A stretch of DNA of 9,141 nucleotides. Origin: Oribacterium sp. UBA5894 (GTDB taxonomy: Bacteria; Bacillota; Clostridia; Lachnospirales; Lachnospiraceae). Shown here piece by piece: positions 1-7,402 of this stretch. Below the pieces are notes generated by a model that was not told the origin of the DNA, did not search any database, and saw only the letters and a program-made list of their open reading frames with translations. Location: NCBI GenBank assembly GCA_002431355.1, contig DJEQ01000116.1, positions 1-9,141 on the forward strand, written 5' to 3'. Numbering within the stretch: position 1 is the stretch's first letter; each line of letters begins with the position of its first letter. The translations under genes and the position numbers were made by a program.

Positions 1-155
1 GTGATATTTAAGCCAAGCTCATGCTCCGTCTCAGCCAGTGCGATCCAGAGCTTTCTCCAGGTCCTGAACTTATTATCCTGTGAAAAAACATACTGCATCT
101 CCTTCGATGCATACCGACCTGTCAGTGGGCTTGTGTAACGATTATGCTCTGCCAT
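1..155 (-). CDS. purB: Adenylosuccinate lyase, N-terminal part (cut by left window edge)
   Basis: Adenylosuccinate lyase of the fumarase/aspartase superfamily acts twice in purine synthesis, cleaving SAICAR to AICAR and adenylosuccinate to AMP, each time releasing fumarate in the cytoplasm. Only 51 codons are inside the window. The translation opens MAEHNRYTSPLTGRYASKEM and continues through VFSQDNKFRTWRKLWIALAE to TEHELGLNI. The RY-x-SPL-x-x-RYAS-x-EM start and the FRTWR-x-LW-x-ALA-x-x-E-x-ELGL helix are typical of the N-terminus of clostridial and animal-type PurB. The ATG at 153-155 is preceded by AAGGAG six bases upstream, a strong ribosome binding site. The gene follows dapB on the same strand after 122 bp, with no convincing terminator or promoter between, so read-through from dapB is possible. 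The catalytic region lies outside the window, so intactness cannot be judged. Confidence 0.9.
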   Translation of the reverse strand, partial: MAEHNRYTSPLTGRYASKEMQYVFSQDNKFRTWRKLWIALAETEHELGLNI

Positions 156-277
156 TTTCTTCTCCTTACCATACACCGTTCATATACTGTAGCCTCCAGC
201 GAGTAGAGATCCGCCGCCAGAGAATGCCCTCCCAGGGGGAGGACCTGACTCTTAAAGGGATACCATAAAGACATCCG

Positions 278-1042
278 TCACGCAAGTACGTCCTGCATGG
301 AATAAAGGCCTGCGCCCTTTCCATTCAGGAAGCGTGCTGCACTTAGGGCACCATTTGCAAAAATTGCACGCGAGTATGCCGTATGATTAAAGGTAATGAC
401 CTCATCCTCGCCGGCGAAAATAACATCATGCACACCTGGAAGGGAGCCACCACGTACCGCACTGATGCCGAGCTCCTCATGTGGGCGTGCAGCCTTCCGC
501 TGGGAACGATCGTATACATACGTAAGCTTATGATCCAACGCCTCATTCACCGCATCCGCAAGCGCAAGCGCCGTACCCGATGGGGCATCCATCTTCCGAT
601 GATGATGCTGCTCTACAATTTCGATATCGAAGCCCTTCTCATACAGCTTCTGTGCAGCTACCTTCACGAGCTCAAGCAGAAGATTCACGCCAATCGACAT
701 GTTGGCACTGCGAAGGATCGGGGCCTTCTCTGAAAGCTTCTCGACACGTGCAATCTGCGCCTCGGAAAGGCCGGTCGTACACTGCACCACGGCTTTTCCG
801 CTCTTCTCGACATAATCGAGAAGACCATCGATGGCCGCTGCGACAGAGAAGTCAATGATGACATCGAACTCCTCCTTCACCGCATCAAAGCTGTGGTAGA
901 CCGGAAAGCCGATCGCCGGATCATCGAAATGATCCTCGCGGTCCACACCCGCTACGATCTGAACACCCTCCATGGCCTTTGCACAGCTGATTACATTTCT
1001 TCCCATCGCGCCCATCGCGCCGAATAATAAAATTCTAGTCAT
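278..1042 (-). CDS. dapB: 4-hydroxy-tetrahydrodipicolinate reductase
   Basis: DapB reduces the product of DapA with NAD(P)H to tetrahydrodipicolinate, the second dedicated step towards meso-diaminopimelate (for peptidoglycan) and lysine. The protein is 254 residues, normal for the family. It opens with a Rossmann nucleotide-binding loop, LFGAMGAMGRN (residues 6-16), and carries the DapB signature EQHHHRKMDAPSGTA (144-158). By comparison with E. coli, His146 and Lys150 are the likely catalytic pair and the PSGT stretch binds substrate. NHTAYSR (219-225) is also typical of the C-terminal part. The frame is open further upstream to a GTG near 1120, but I chose the ATG at 1040-1042 because AGGAGAG lies just before it, the family begins with this M-x-x-I-x-x-x-G pattern, and the extra 26 codons fall in hairpin sequence. 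It is cut off from dapA by a terminator and a hairpin-rich gap. Confidence 0.96.
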   Translation of the reverse strand: MTRILLFGAMGAMGRNVISCAKAMEGVQIVAGVDREDHFDDPAIGFPVYHSFDAVKEEFDVIIDFSVAAAIDGLLDYVEKSGKAVVQCTTGLSEAQIARVEKLSEKAPILRSANMSIGVNLLLELVKVAAQKLYEKGFDIEIVEQHHHRKMDAPSGTALALADAVNEALDHKLTYVYDRSQRKAARPHEELGISAVRGGSLPGVHDVIFAGEDEVITFNHTAYSRAIFANGALSAARFLNGKGAGLYSMQDVLA

Positions 1043-1059
1043 ATTTCTCTCCTGTTCAC

Positions 1060-1105
1060 AAAAGAGACGATGCCATGTAATTGCGCCTTCGGCGCAGGCA
1101 TCGTC
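1060..1105 (-). terminator. Nested hairpin with short U-run before dapB; possible attenuator
   Basis: Read on the minus strand, a 9-bp perfect stem (GACGATGCC at 1105-1097 with GGCATCGTC at 1074-1066) encloses a 6-bp GC-rich hairpin (TGCGCC/GGCGCA with a GAA loop, 1082-1096). The outer stem is followed by TCTTTT and then, a few bases on, the dapB ribosome binding site. The form resembles an intrinsic terminator placed in a 5' leader, though the U-run is short and interrupted. An upstream CAGGC (1110-1106) can pair with GCCTG (1099-1095), which would break both stems and could act as the alternative fold. Whether it terminates, or is simply the end of a repeat element, cannot be told from sequence alone. 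Confidence 0.4.
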
Positions 1106-1178
1106 GCCTGATTTGGTCACTTCGTAACCAAACGGCCTCGCCGCCCGGGGGCATCCACGATTGCAAGCAATCGTGGAT
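1066..1178 (-). repeat. Hairpin-rich intergenic element between dapA and dapB
   Basis: This non-coding stretch is almost entirely inverted repeats. In minus-strand order: a 26-bp perfect palindrome (1178-1153, arms ATCCACGATTGC, 2-base centre); a GC-rich segment containing CCCGGG; a 9-bp hairpin (1132-1112, arms TTTGGTTAC and GTGACCAAA with one G-U pair, GAA loop); and the nested hairpin at 1105-1066. It carries no A/T-rich promoter-like sequence and is locally more GC-rich than a usual intergenic gap. Closely spaced, compact stem-loops of this sort are characteristic of dispersed intergenic repeats or structured leader RNAs. Only one copy is in the window, so the repeat label is an inference. 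Confidence 0.45.
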
Positions 1179-1184
1179 CAATAC

Positions 1185-1216
1185 AAAAAGCAGTGACCTT
1201 CACAAAGGTCACTGCT
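1185..1216 (-). terminator. Intrinsic terminator of dapA
   Basis: On the minus strand, 12 bases after the dapA stop, AGCAGTGACCTT and AAGGTCACTGCT form a perfect 12-bp stem around a 4-base TGTG loop. The second arm runs directly into a T-run (TTTTT, then GTATTG). The plus strand has no T-run on the other side, so it acts in one direction. It should end the transcript that begins at the PBP gene. Confidence 0.92.
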
Positions 1217-1227
1217 GAAGACGTCAC

Positions 1228-2112
1228 TTACAAAATACCGTACTTCGTCATCTCATCCTTGAGGAGTGCCTTGGTGCTGTCCGTGGCTTCCGTCATCGGA
1301 AGACGTAAAGGTCCTACGTTCTTTCCCATAAGGTTCAGTGCTGCCTTGACCGGAATCGGGTTCACCTCTGCAAAGAGGGCCTTGATCAGCGGATAGGCCT
1401 TGAACTGTGCCTCACGTGCACCCTTCAGATCGCCATCAAACCACTTCTGGCAGATGGCATGGGTCTCCTGTGGTGCCACATTGGAAAGTACAGAAATAAC
1501 GCCGGATGCGCCCACACTTAAGAGTGGAACGATCTGATCATCGTCCCCGGAGTAGAGAAGGAAATCCTCATCAACCAGAGACATGAGCTTCGTAATCATT
1601 GAAATATTGCCTGTCGCATCCTTGACACCGACGATGTTCTCTACATTCTGATAGAGATAGGCCATCGTTTCCGGCTGGATCGTCACGCCTGTACGGGATG
1701 GTACATTGTACAGAATGCATGGGATGTGAATGGCATGAGCAATCGCCTCATAATGCTGAATCAGTCCACCCTGTGTTGCCTTGTTATAGTACGGCGTTAC
1801 GAGAAGAACACCCTCTGCACCAGCGGCCTCCGCCTGCTTCGACAGGTCAATGGCCGTAGCCGTACAGTTGCTGCCGGTACCGGCAATGACCGGAATACGG
1901 TGGTTGGCCACCTTAATGATGAACCGTACCACATCCATGTGCTCCTGCTCGGACATGGTGGCTGCCTCACCGGTTGTGCCACATGCAATGATGGCATCGG
2001 TACCACCGGCAATCTGCTCTTCTACCAGCTCCTCGAGCTTTTCATAATTTACGGAACCGTCTGCATTGAATGGAGTAATCAGCGCTACTCCGGCGCCTCT
2101 GAAAAGTGCCAT
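1228..2112 (-). CDS. dapA: 4-hydroxy-tetrahydrodipicolinate synthase
   Basis: DapA condenses pyruvate with aspartate semialdehyde, the entry step to diaminopimelate and lysine. The 294-residue protein is a full-length class I aldolase TIM barrel. The Schiff-base lysine is Lys164 in VGVKDATG. GTTGE (45-49) supplies the substrate-binding threonines. TPYYNK (106-111) and LYNVPSRTG (134-142) hold Tyr109 and Tyr135 of the proton-relay set and Arg140 for the semialdehyde carboxylate. PIPVKAALNLMG near residue 252 is also typical. The ATG start has GGAGGG a short distance upstream. The gene begins 33 bp after typA with no terminator between them, so it looks like the last gene of the PBP-yigZ-typA-dapA transcript. 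No lysine riboswitch is visible before it, and dapB lies beyond a terminator, so the two adjacent pathway genes may be controlled separately. Confidence 0.97.
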   Translation of the reverse strand: MALFRGAGVALITPFNADGSVNYEKLEELVEEQIAGGTDAIIACGTTGEAATMSEQEHMDVVRFIIKVANHRIPVIAGTGSNCTATAIDLSKQAEAAGAEGVLLVTPYYNKATQGGLIQHYEAIAHAIHIPCILYNVPSRTGVTIQPETMAYLYQNVENIVGVKDATGNISMITKLMSLVDEDFLLYSGDDDQIVPLLSVGASGVISVLSNVAPQETHAICQKWFDGDLKGAREAQFKAYPLIKALFAEVNPIPVKAALNLMGKNVGPLRLPMTEATDSTKALLKDEMTKYGIL

Positions 2113-2145
2113 AATTCCCTCCGCGTATTTTCTGTGGTATTAAAA

Positions 2146-3978
2146 TCAGCCCTGCTTTCTTGCGAAACCGGCTCTCTTACGAAGAACCGGATCCAGAATC
2201 TTCTTACGAATACGAAGGTTCTCCGGGGTTACCTCAAGGAGCTCATCGGTATCGATATAGTCGATGCACTGCTCAAGCGACATGATCTTCTTCGGAACCA
2301 GCTTCAGTGCCTCATCTGAGGAAGAGGTACGGGTATTGGTCAGGTGCTTCGTCTTACATACATTGACCTCGATGTCCTCTGACTTCGGGGACTGTCCGAT
2401 GACCATACCACCATAAACCTTCTCGCCCGGTCCGATGAACAGTGTTCCTCGGGCCTGTGCCTGGAAAAGGCCATAGGTTACGGCTTCTCCGGACTCAAAG
2501 GCGATCAGCGCACCATTGTGACGATAGTTCATATCACCCTTGTACTCGCCATAGCCATCAAACTCCGTATTCAGGATACCATTGCCCTTCGTATCGGTCA
2601 TGAACTCGCCACGATAGCCAATGAGACCACGGGACGGAATTTCAAACTCCAGACGTGTATAGCCGGATGCCAGTGGGCTCATGCCGTTCAGTACGCCCTT
2701 TCGCTGGGTCAGCTTCTGAATGACATTACCGCTGAACTCATCAGGAACATCGATGTAGGCAAGCTCCATCGGCTCCATCTTCTTTCCATTTTCGTACTTA
2801 TAGATCACCTCTGCCTTCGAAACAGCGAATTCAAAGCCCTCTCGACGCATGGACTCAATGAGAACGGACAGGTGAAGCTCACCACGGCCGGAAACCTTAA
2901 AGGTATCGGCAGAATCCGTGTCCTCAACACGAAGTGAAACATCGGTCTGCAGCTCACGCATCAGACGATCGCGAATGTGACGAGAGGTAACGAACTTACC
3001 CTCCTGACCGGCGAGCGGAGAATTGTTGACGATGAAATCCATGGAAATCGTTGGATCCGAAATCTTCTGGAACGGAATCGCCTCGGCATCACCGGTAATG
3101 ATGGTATCCCCGACATGAAGATCCTCAATACCGGAAACGGCCACGATCTCACCACAGCTTGCTTCATTTACATCGACTCTGGACAGTCCATCAAAGGTAT
3201 AGAGCTTCGTGATACGTACACGAGTACGCTTCTCCGGATCATGGTGGTTGACAACATAGGCCTCCTGATTCAGCTTCAGCTTACCATTGTCAATCTTACC
3301 GATACCGATTCTTCCCACGAACTCGTTGTAGTCAATGGTGGAAACCAGCATCTGTGTATCCGCCTCCGGATCGCCCTCCGGTGCCGGAATATAATCGAGG
3401 ATTGCCTGGAACAGTGGCTCCATCGTCGTGGAATCATCGTCGAGGCTGGCCTTGGCAAAGCCCTCCTTCGAGGATGCATACAGGAACGGGCAGTCAAGCT
3501 GCTCATCCGATGCATTGAGATCCATCATGAGCTCAAGCACCTCATCCTCCACCTCGGTCGGACGTGCCTGTGGCTTATCAATCTTGTTGATGACAACAAG
3601 AACCGGAAGGCGCAGATCCAGGGCCTTCTGAAGCACGAAACGGGTCTGTGGCATCGGTCCCTCGAAGGCATCCACCAGCAGGATGGCACCGTTTACCATC
3701 TTCAGAATACGCTCTACCTCGCCACCGAAATCTGCGTGGCCCGGTGTATCAACAATGTTGATCTTTGTGTTCTTATAGTGAACCGCGGTGTTCTTCGAAA
3801 GAATGGTGATTCCACGCTCACGCTCGATCGGGTTCGAGTCCATGACGCGAACGCCCATGTCCTGATTGTCACGGAATACACCGGACTGCTTTAAAAGCTC
3901 ATCCACGAGGGTCGTTTTACCATGATCGACGTGGGCAATAATGGCAACGTTACGAATATCTTCTCTCTTCTGATTCAT
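2146..3978 (-). CDS. typA: Ribosome-associated translational GTPase TypA/BipA
   Basis: TypA/BipA is an EF-G-like GTPase that binds the ribosome and is linked to 50S assembly and growth under stress or cold. With the chosen start the protein is 610 residues, the usual family length. G motifs are intact: AHVDHGKT (15-22), RGIT (55-58), DTPGH (77-81), NKID (131-134) and ASSKEG (168-173). Domain II, EF-G-like domains and the BipA-specific C-terminal domain follow; examples are GRGELHLSVLIESMRREGFE in the middle, SRGLIGYRGEF, and GGMVIGQSPKSEDIEVN. The tail is strongly basic, as expected for ribosome contact. A GTG two codons upstream (3984) is also in frame, but it lies inside the ribosome binding site AAGGTG, which is well spaced for the ATG at 3976-3978. 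The gene sits 52 bp after the yigZ homologue and 33 bp before dapA. Confidence 0.97.
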   Translation of the reverse strand: MNQKREDIRNVAIIAHVDHGKTTLVDELLKQSGVFRDNQDMGVRVMDSNPIERERGITILSKNTAVHYKNTKINIVDTPGHADFGGEVERILKMVNGAILLVDAFEGPMPQTRFVLQKALDLRLPVLVVINKIDKPQARPTEVEDEVLELMMDLNASDEQLDCPFLYASSKEGFAKASLDDDSTTMEPLFQAILDYIPAPEGDPEADTQMLVSTIDYNEFVGRIGIGKIDNGKLKLNQEAYVVNHHDPEKRTRVRITKLYTFDGLSRVDVNEASCGEIVAVSGIEDLHVGDTIITGDAEAIPFQKISDPTISMDFIVNNSPLAGQEGKFVTSRHIRDRLMRELQTDVSLRVEDTDSADTFKVSGRGELHLSVLIESMRREGFEFAVSKAEVIYKYENGKKMEPMELAYIDVPDEFSGNVIQKLTQRKGVLNGMSPLASGYTRLEFEIPSRGLIGYRGEFMTDTKGNGILNTEFDGYGEYKGDMNYRHNGALIAFESGEAVTYGLFQAQARGTLFIGPGEKVYGGMVIGQSPKSEDIEVNVCKTKHLTNTRTSSSDEALKLVPKKIMSLEQCIDYIDTDELLEVTPENLRIRKKILDPVLRKRAGFARKQG

Positions 3979-4030
3979 CTTCACACCTTATTTCTAATCT
4001 ATATGTTCTGTAAATGCTTACAAAAAAATC

Positions 4031-4645
4031 CTAGGAATTATACCACCGGCAGGTATCGATTGCAAGTACTACAGTTCCACCAGAGAGCTCCTGTATCTGA
4101 TTTTGAAATGCTGAAAGAAGCTCCTTCGGCACATGCCAGGTCATTGTAACCTGAGCCCCATACTCTGCGCCGACCTCCAGGATGCCTGCACTTTCCGTCA
4201 GATACTTGATTTTCCCAACGAGTGTATACGGAATTTCCGCCTGGACCTCATATCCCTCTACAGCCGTCAGAATCGTAGCCGCATCCAGTGCTGCCTTACT
4301 TGCATTTGTATAGCTCCGAACAAGACCACCCGTTCCCAAGAGGGTGCCGCCAAAATACCGCGTCACAACCAGCAGGGCATCATGGATCTCCTGTCCCTTC
4401 AGGACATTGAGGATCGGCATCCCTGCCGTCTGCGAAGGCTCTCCATCATCGGACTGCTTCACTGTTTCATATTCATCACCGAGCACGTACGCATAGCAGT
4501 GATGACGTGCATCGTAGTATTTCTTTCGCACCTGCTGGATCAGGGTTTCCGCCTCTTCTACGGACGTTACTGGAAAAACCTCCCCGATAAAGCGGGATTT
4601 CTTTTCCTCATATTCTGCCGTCGCATAGGACTTTACATATTTCAT
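4031..4645 (-). CDS. yigZ: YigZ/IMPACT family protein (UPF0029)
   Basis: This family is conserved from bacteria to the eukaryotic IMPACT protein; the bacterial function is not established, though a link to translation is often suggested. The protein is 204 residues, as usual for YigZ. The N-terminal IMPACT domain shows KSRFIGEVFPV (17-27), ARHHCYAYVLGD (46-57), SDDGEPSQTAGMPIL (65-79) and VTRYFGGTLLGTGGLVRSY (94-112), all hallmark motifs. The C-terminal third fits the small alpha/beta domain often called DUF1949. A GTG two codons upstream overlaps the AGGTG ribosome binding site; the ATG at 4643-4645 is the better start. The gene is between the PBP gene (74 bp upstream) and typA (52 bp downstream), with no convincing terminator on either side, consistent with one operon. 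The gene symbol is by family similarity only. Confidence 0.93.
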   Translation of the reverse strand: MKYVKSYATAEYEEKKSRFIGEVFPVTSVEEAETLIQQVRKKYYDARHHCYAYVLGDEYETVKQSDDGEPSQTAGMPILNVLKGQEIHDALLVVTRYFGGTLLGTGGLVRSYTNASKAALDAATILTAVEGYEVQAEIPYTLVGKIKYLTESAGILEVGAEYGAQVTMTWHVPKELLSAFQNQIQELSGGTVVLAIDTCRWYNS

Positions 4646-4659
4646 ATTCACCTGTTTTG

Positions 4660-4701
4660 ACAGCGGAGGAGATCCTGCTCTTCCTGTCTCACCTCCGCTG
4701 T
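4660..4701 (-). other. Inverted repeat in the PBP-yigZ gap
   Basis: On the minus strand ACAGCGGAGG (4701-4692) and CCTCCGCTGT (4669-4660) form a perfect 10-bp stem around a 22-base purine-rich loop. It begins 18 bases after the PBP stop codon and ends 7 bases before the yigZ ribosome binding site. No U-run follows on this strand, so it is not a normal intrinsic terminator. It could stabilise or process the mRNA between the two genes, or damp yigZ translation. The structure is certain as sequence; the role is a guess. Confidence 0.4.
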
Positions 4702-4719
4702 CCTGTCTTCTGTTTCTTT

Positions 4720-7362
4720 TTAACCGTTCACCGTTGGTGCCTTGATTTCACGCGGATCCAGTCCCTCGCCCGGTCCATCGGCACCGGATCCACCGGTATT
4801 TTCAGCCGCTGCAGCGGGTGGGCTGTCTGAAATCACTTCCTCGTCATCACCCGCACTGGTCTCTGCCTCCGTTTCCTCCGGGAATACGAAGCCACCGTCG
4901 TCCGTATAGCCGGATTCCTTTTCTTCCTCTGGAATAATAATGGAGCCCCAGCTCGTATGACGATCACAGTTTACCTTCGGCACCGTTCCTTCCGCAAAAT
5001 ATTCCGTAATGACGGAGCTGCCGCGATAATCCTTATAGCAGCCACTGGTTGGAAGCTTTCCAGACTTGCGGCAGACCTGTGCCTCCACGATTCCATCCGG
5101 CTTCGTAAAGCCAAGATCCGGTAATCCCTCATGAACACGGCTCATGATCTTTCGCCAGATGTCCTTATGGAAGCCGGCGCCACCATTATACTCTCCGCTT
5201 TCCTTATCAATCAGCGGCTGATTCTCATCGCATCCACCCCAGATTCCAGCGACATAGTATGGAGAATAGCCCACAAACCAGATATCGACATCCTTCGTGG
5301 TCGTACCCGATTTTCCTGCGAGGCTCATCCCATCGAAATGGGCTCTGGTAGAGGTGGAGTTCACATTGATGGAGCCACTGTAGGCTCGGTTCGGCAGCAT
5401 GGACTCCCGCATCGCATCCGTCAGCAGGAACGCGGTCGTCGCCTTCATGGCCTGGCGCGGCTGGTCCTCTGTGGTATCAATCAGTACATTTCCGTTCTGA
5501 TCCACGATTTTTGTGAAGAATTTGGCTTTATTAAACTGACCACCATTTGCAATCGTGGCGAAGGCCTGCGTCAGCTCCAGATTCGTCACACCATAGGTCA
5601 GACCTCCGAGTGCGAGCGCCGGGTTTTCATCACTGTCAGACAGTGTCGTAATGCCGAGATTCTCCGCATACAGGCGACCATTGTGTGGATTCAGCTGCTC
5701 CATGAGGCAGCGCACGGCAATGATATTGAGAGAATAAATAATACCGTCACGAATCGTCTGGTACCCGAGGAAGCCAGAGCTGTACCAGTTCTTAAAGGTC
5801 TTATTGCCAATGGTATATGCCGTATCGTAAAACGGCGTAGCCAGCGTTGCGCCATAGAGGTCGATGGCCGGTGCAAAGGAGGAAATCACCTTAAAGGTTG
5901 ATCCTGGCTGACGAAGGGTATCCGTCGCACGATTCAGTGAAAGCGAATATCGTTTTTCTCCACGCCCTCCACTGATGGCCTTCACCTGTCCCGTGTGCTG
6001 ATCCATCAGGACGAAGGAGACCTGCGGCTCAAGTGTCGTGAAATACTGCTCTCCCAGCTCCTTATCGGTAGAGGAGACAAGCTCTGCCTTATACTGATCA
6101 ACATAGGATTTCGCCGACTCCTCCGAGCTGAAAAGGCCATTAAATGAGATGCCCTTGACCTCCTTCATCCAGCGGAGGAGATCCTTTTCCGAGTAGTTTA
6201 CGATCGTTCCGTCTTCGTGCTTCAGGGTATAGCGCCAGGTCACGGAATACTTCGCGGTATCGTAATTATCCGGATTATTGACCTCCTCATCCACGATCGT
6301 CTGAAGACTCGGATCCTGCGTGGAATAAATGGTCAGACCACCGGAGTACAGGAGGTCGCTTGCCTTCTCCTTCGTATACCCGAGACGATCCTGAAGCTCC
6401 TGAATCACCTGTGCCGTCAGCTCATCCACGAAGTAGGAATAGGGTTCATTTTCCGTCGATTTCTGTACATTGACATCCTGAATGCGCGTATAAACGTCAT
6501 CCTGCAGCGCATCCTGGTACTCTTCCTCAGTAATGTAGCCCTGCTCGAGCATGTTCTTCAGTACCTGCGCCCGGCGCTCTGCATTGTGCTCTGGATGCGT
6601 AATCGGATTCAGGGCAGAAGGGTTCTTCGTGATGGAAGCGATCACGGCGCACTCGGACAGCGTAAGGTCGCTGACTTCCTTATTAAAATACCGCCGCGCA
6701 GCCACCTTGACACCGAGGGTATTGGCGCCGAGATTAATGGTATTCAGATACTCTGTCAGAATACTCTCTTTGATTTCCTCTTTACTGAGTCCTGGCTGAT
6801 TTTCAAGCTCCAGTGCCAGATACTGCTCCTGCAGCTTACGGACATAGCGCTGAAAGCTTCCTTCATGAAGCCCCCCGCCGAAAACATTGTTCTTGATCAG
6901 CTGCTGGGTGATCGTCGAACCACCGCCGGCAGAATCATCGTCAGCCACCACGCCACGTACAGCACGAAGGATTGACTTTAGGTCAATGCCGTTATGCTGC
7001 CAGAAGCGTTCATCCTCAATGGCCACAAAGGCATTCACGAGATTCTTCGGAAGCTGGTCATAGCTTACCCGCTCGCGGTTCGATCCTGCAGTCACGAGGG
7101 TTGCGGTAATGTTGCCATCGGTATCCAGCACCTTGGAAGCATAGGCCGTCGGCCCGATATGAATGGTATCAATATCCGGTGCGGAATCCAGAATGCCCTT
7201 CAAGATGCCCAGTCCAAACGATCCACCGAGAATTACGACACAAAGAAGAGAAAGCAGAACGATGGACTTCACAAAATGAGCCAGGCTGTGGCCAAGCTTC
7301 ACCTTTTTATTGTCCATCTCATATAAGGTCTTATCTACATTGAATTGGCTGTAATTTTTCAT
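4720..7362 (-). CDS. Class A penicillin-binding protein (bifunctional transglycosylase/transpeptidase, PBP1A type)
   Basis: A membrane-anchored enzyme that polymerises lipid II into glycan strands and cross-links the stem peptides outside the cell membrane. It is 880 residues. A cytoplasmic lead is followed by one membrane segment (about 31-57). The GT51 domain has IEDERFWQHNGID (115-127, catalytic Glu116), GGGSTITQQLIKN (146-158), RKLQE (175-179), TEYLNTINLG (203-212) and RRYFNK (223-228). The transpeptidase domain has Ser488 in PGSTFK (486-491), SLN (544-546) and KSGTT (684-688), so all three penicillin-binding motifs are intact. After it comes a four-cysteine stretch (Cys764, Cys775 and Cys799 plus Cys711 earlier) and a low-complexity acidic, Gly/Ala/Pro-rich tail (about 808-870), common in clostridial PBP1. 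The ATG at 7360-7362 follows a weak AGAGTG; no better start is seen. A near-consensus promoter lies about 40 bp upstream. First gene of a run ending at dapA. Confidence 0.96.
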   Translation of the reverse strand: MKNYSQFNVDKTLYEMDNKKVKLGHSLAHFVKSIVLLSLLCVVILGGSFGLGILKGILDSAPDIDTIHIGPTAYASKVLDTDGNITATLVTAGSNRERVSYDQLPKNLVNAFVAIEDERFWQHNGIDLKSILRAVRGVVADDDSAGGGSTITQQLIKNNVFGGGLHEGSFQRYVRKLQEQYLALELENQPGLSKEEIKESILTEYLNTINLGANTLGVKVAARRYFNKEVSDLTLSECAVIASITKNPSALNPITHPEHNAERRAQVLKNMLEQGYITEEEYQDALQDDVYTRIQDVNVQKSTENEPYSYFVDELTAQVIQELQDRLGYTKEKASDLLYSGGLTIYSTQDPSLQTIVDEEVNNPDNYDTAKYSVTWRYTLKHEDGTIVNYSEKDLLRWMKEVKGISFNGLFSSEESAKSYVDQYKAELVSSTDKELGEQYFTTLEPQVSFVLMDQHTGQVKAISGGRGEKRYSLSLNRATDTLRQPGSTFKVISSFAPAIDLYGATLATPFYDTAYTIGNKTFKNWYSSGFLGYQTIRDGIIYSLNIIAVRCLMEQLNPHNGRLYAENLGITTLSDSDENPALALGGLTYGVTNLELTQAFATIANGGQFNKAKFFTKIVDQNGNVLIDTTEDQPRQAMKATTAFLLTDAMRESMLPNRAYSGSINVNSTSTRAHFDGMSLAGKSGTTTKDVDIWFVGYSPYYVAGIWGGCDENQPLIDKESGEYNGGAGFHKDIWRKIMSRVHEGLPDLGFTKPDGIVEAQVCRKSGKLPTSGCYKDYRGSSVITEYFAEGTVPKVNCDRHTSWGSIIIPEEEKESGYTDDGGFVFPEETEAETSAGDDEEVISDSPPAAAAENTGGSGADGPGEGLDPREIKAPTVNG

Positions 7363-7402
7363 TTGTTTTTCACTCTAGTCGTCCACTTAAGTAAGCATTC
7401 TC

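Noticed and set aside
228..242. Small hairpin CCTCCC/GGGAGG between dapB and purB
   Set aside because: The stem is only 6 bp with a 3-base loop and no T-run follows on the minus strand, so I did not call it a dapB terminator. No clear promoter for purB was seen in the 156-277 gap either.
1043..1120. N-terminal extension of dapB starting from a GTG near 1120
   Set aside because: The extra 26 codons run through the hairpin sequence, no ribosome binding site precedes the GTG, and the ATG at 1042 has an AGGAGAG site and gives the family's normal N-terminus.
2977..3894. A 305-codon open frame on the plus strand, antisense to typA
   Set aside because: It is the shadow of a well-supported typA gene; the translation has no recognisable domain and no ribosome binding site. 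The same holds for the plus-strand open frames at 5131-5901 and 6217-6975 opposite the PBP gene.
3979..4030. Promoter for typA in the 52-bp gap (TTGTAA or TTTACA with A/T-rich -10 candidates)
   Set aside because: No pair of boxes has both acceptable matches and 16-18 bp spacing; the region is simply A/T-rich.
4022..4056. Possible terminator after yigZ: a 5-bp stem (ATACC/GGTAT) and a run of seven T on the minus strand
   Set aside because: The stem is short, lies inside the end of the coding sequence and is 11 bases from the T-run, so strong termination is unlikely.
4720..7362. The acidic low-complexity tail of the PBP as a novel domain
   Set aside because: Disordered acidic or Gly/Pro-rich C-terminal tails are common in PBP1-type proteins of Bacillota, so this is noted in the gene entry but not treated as new.
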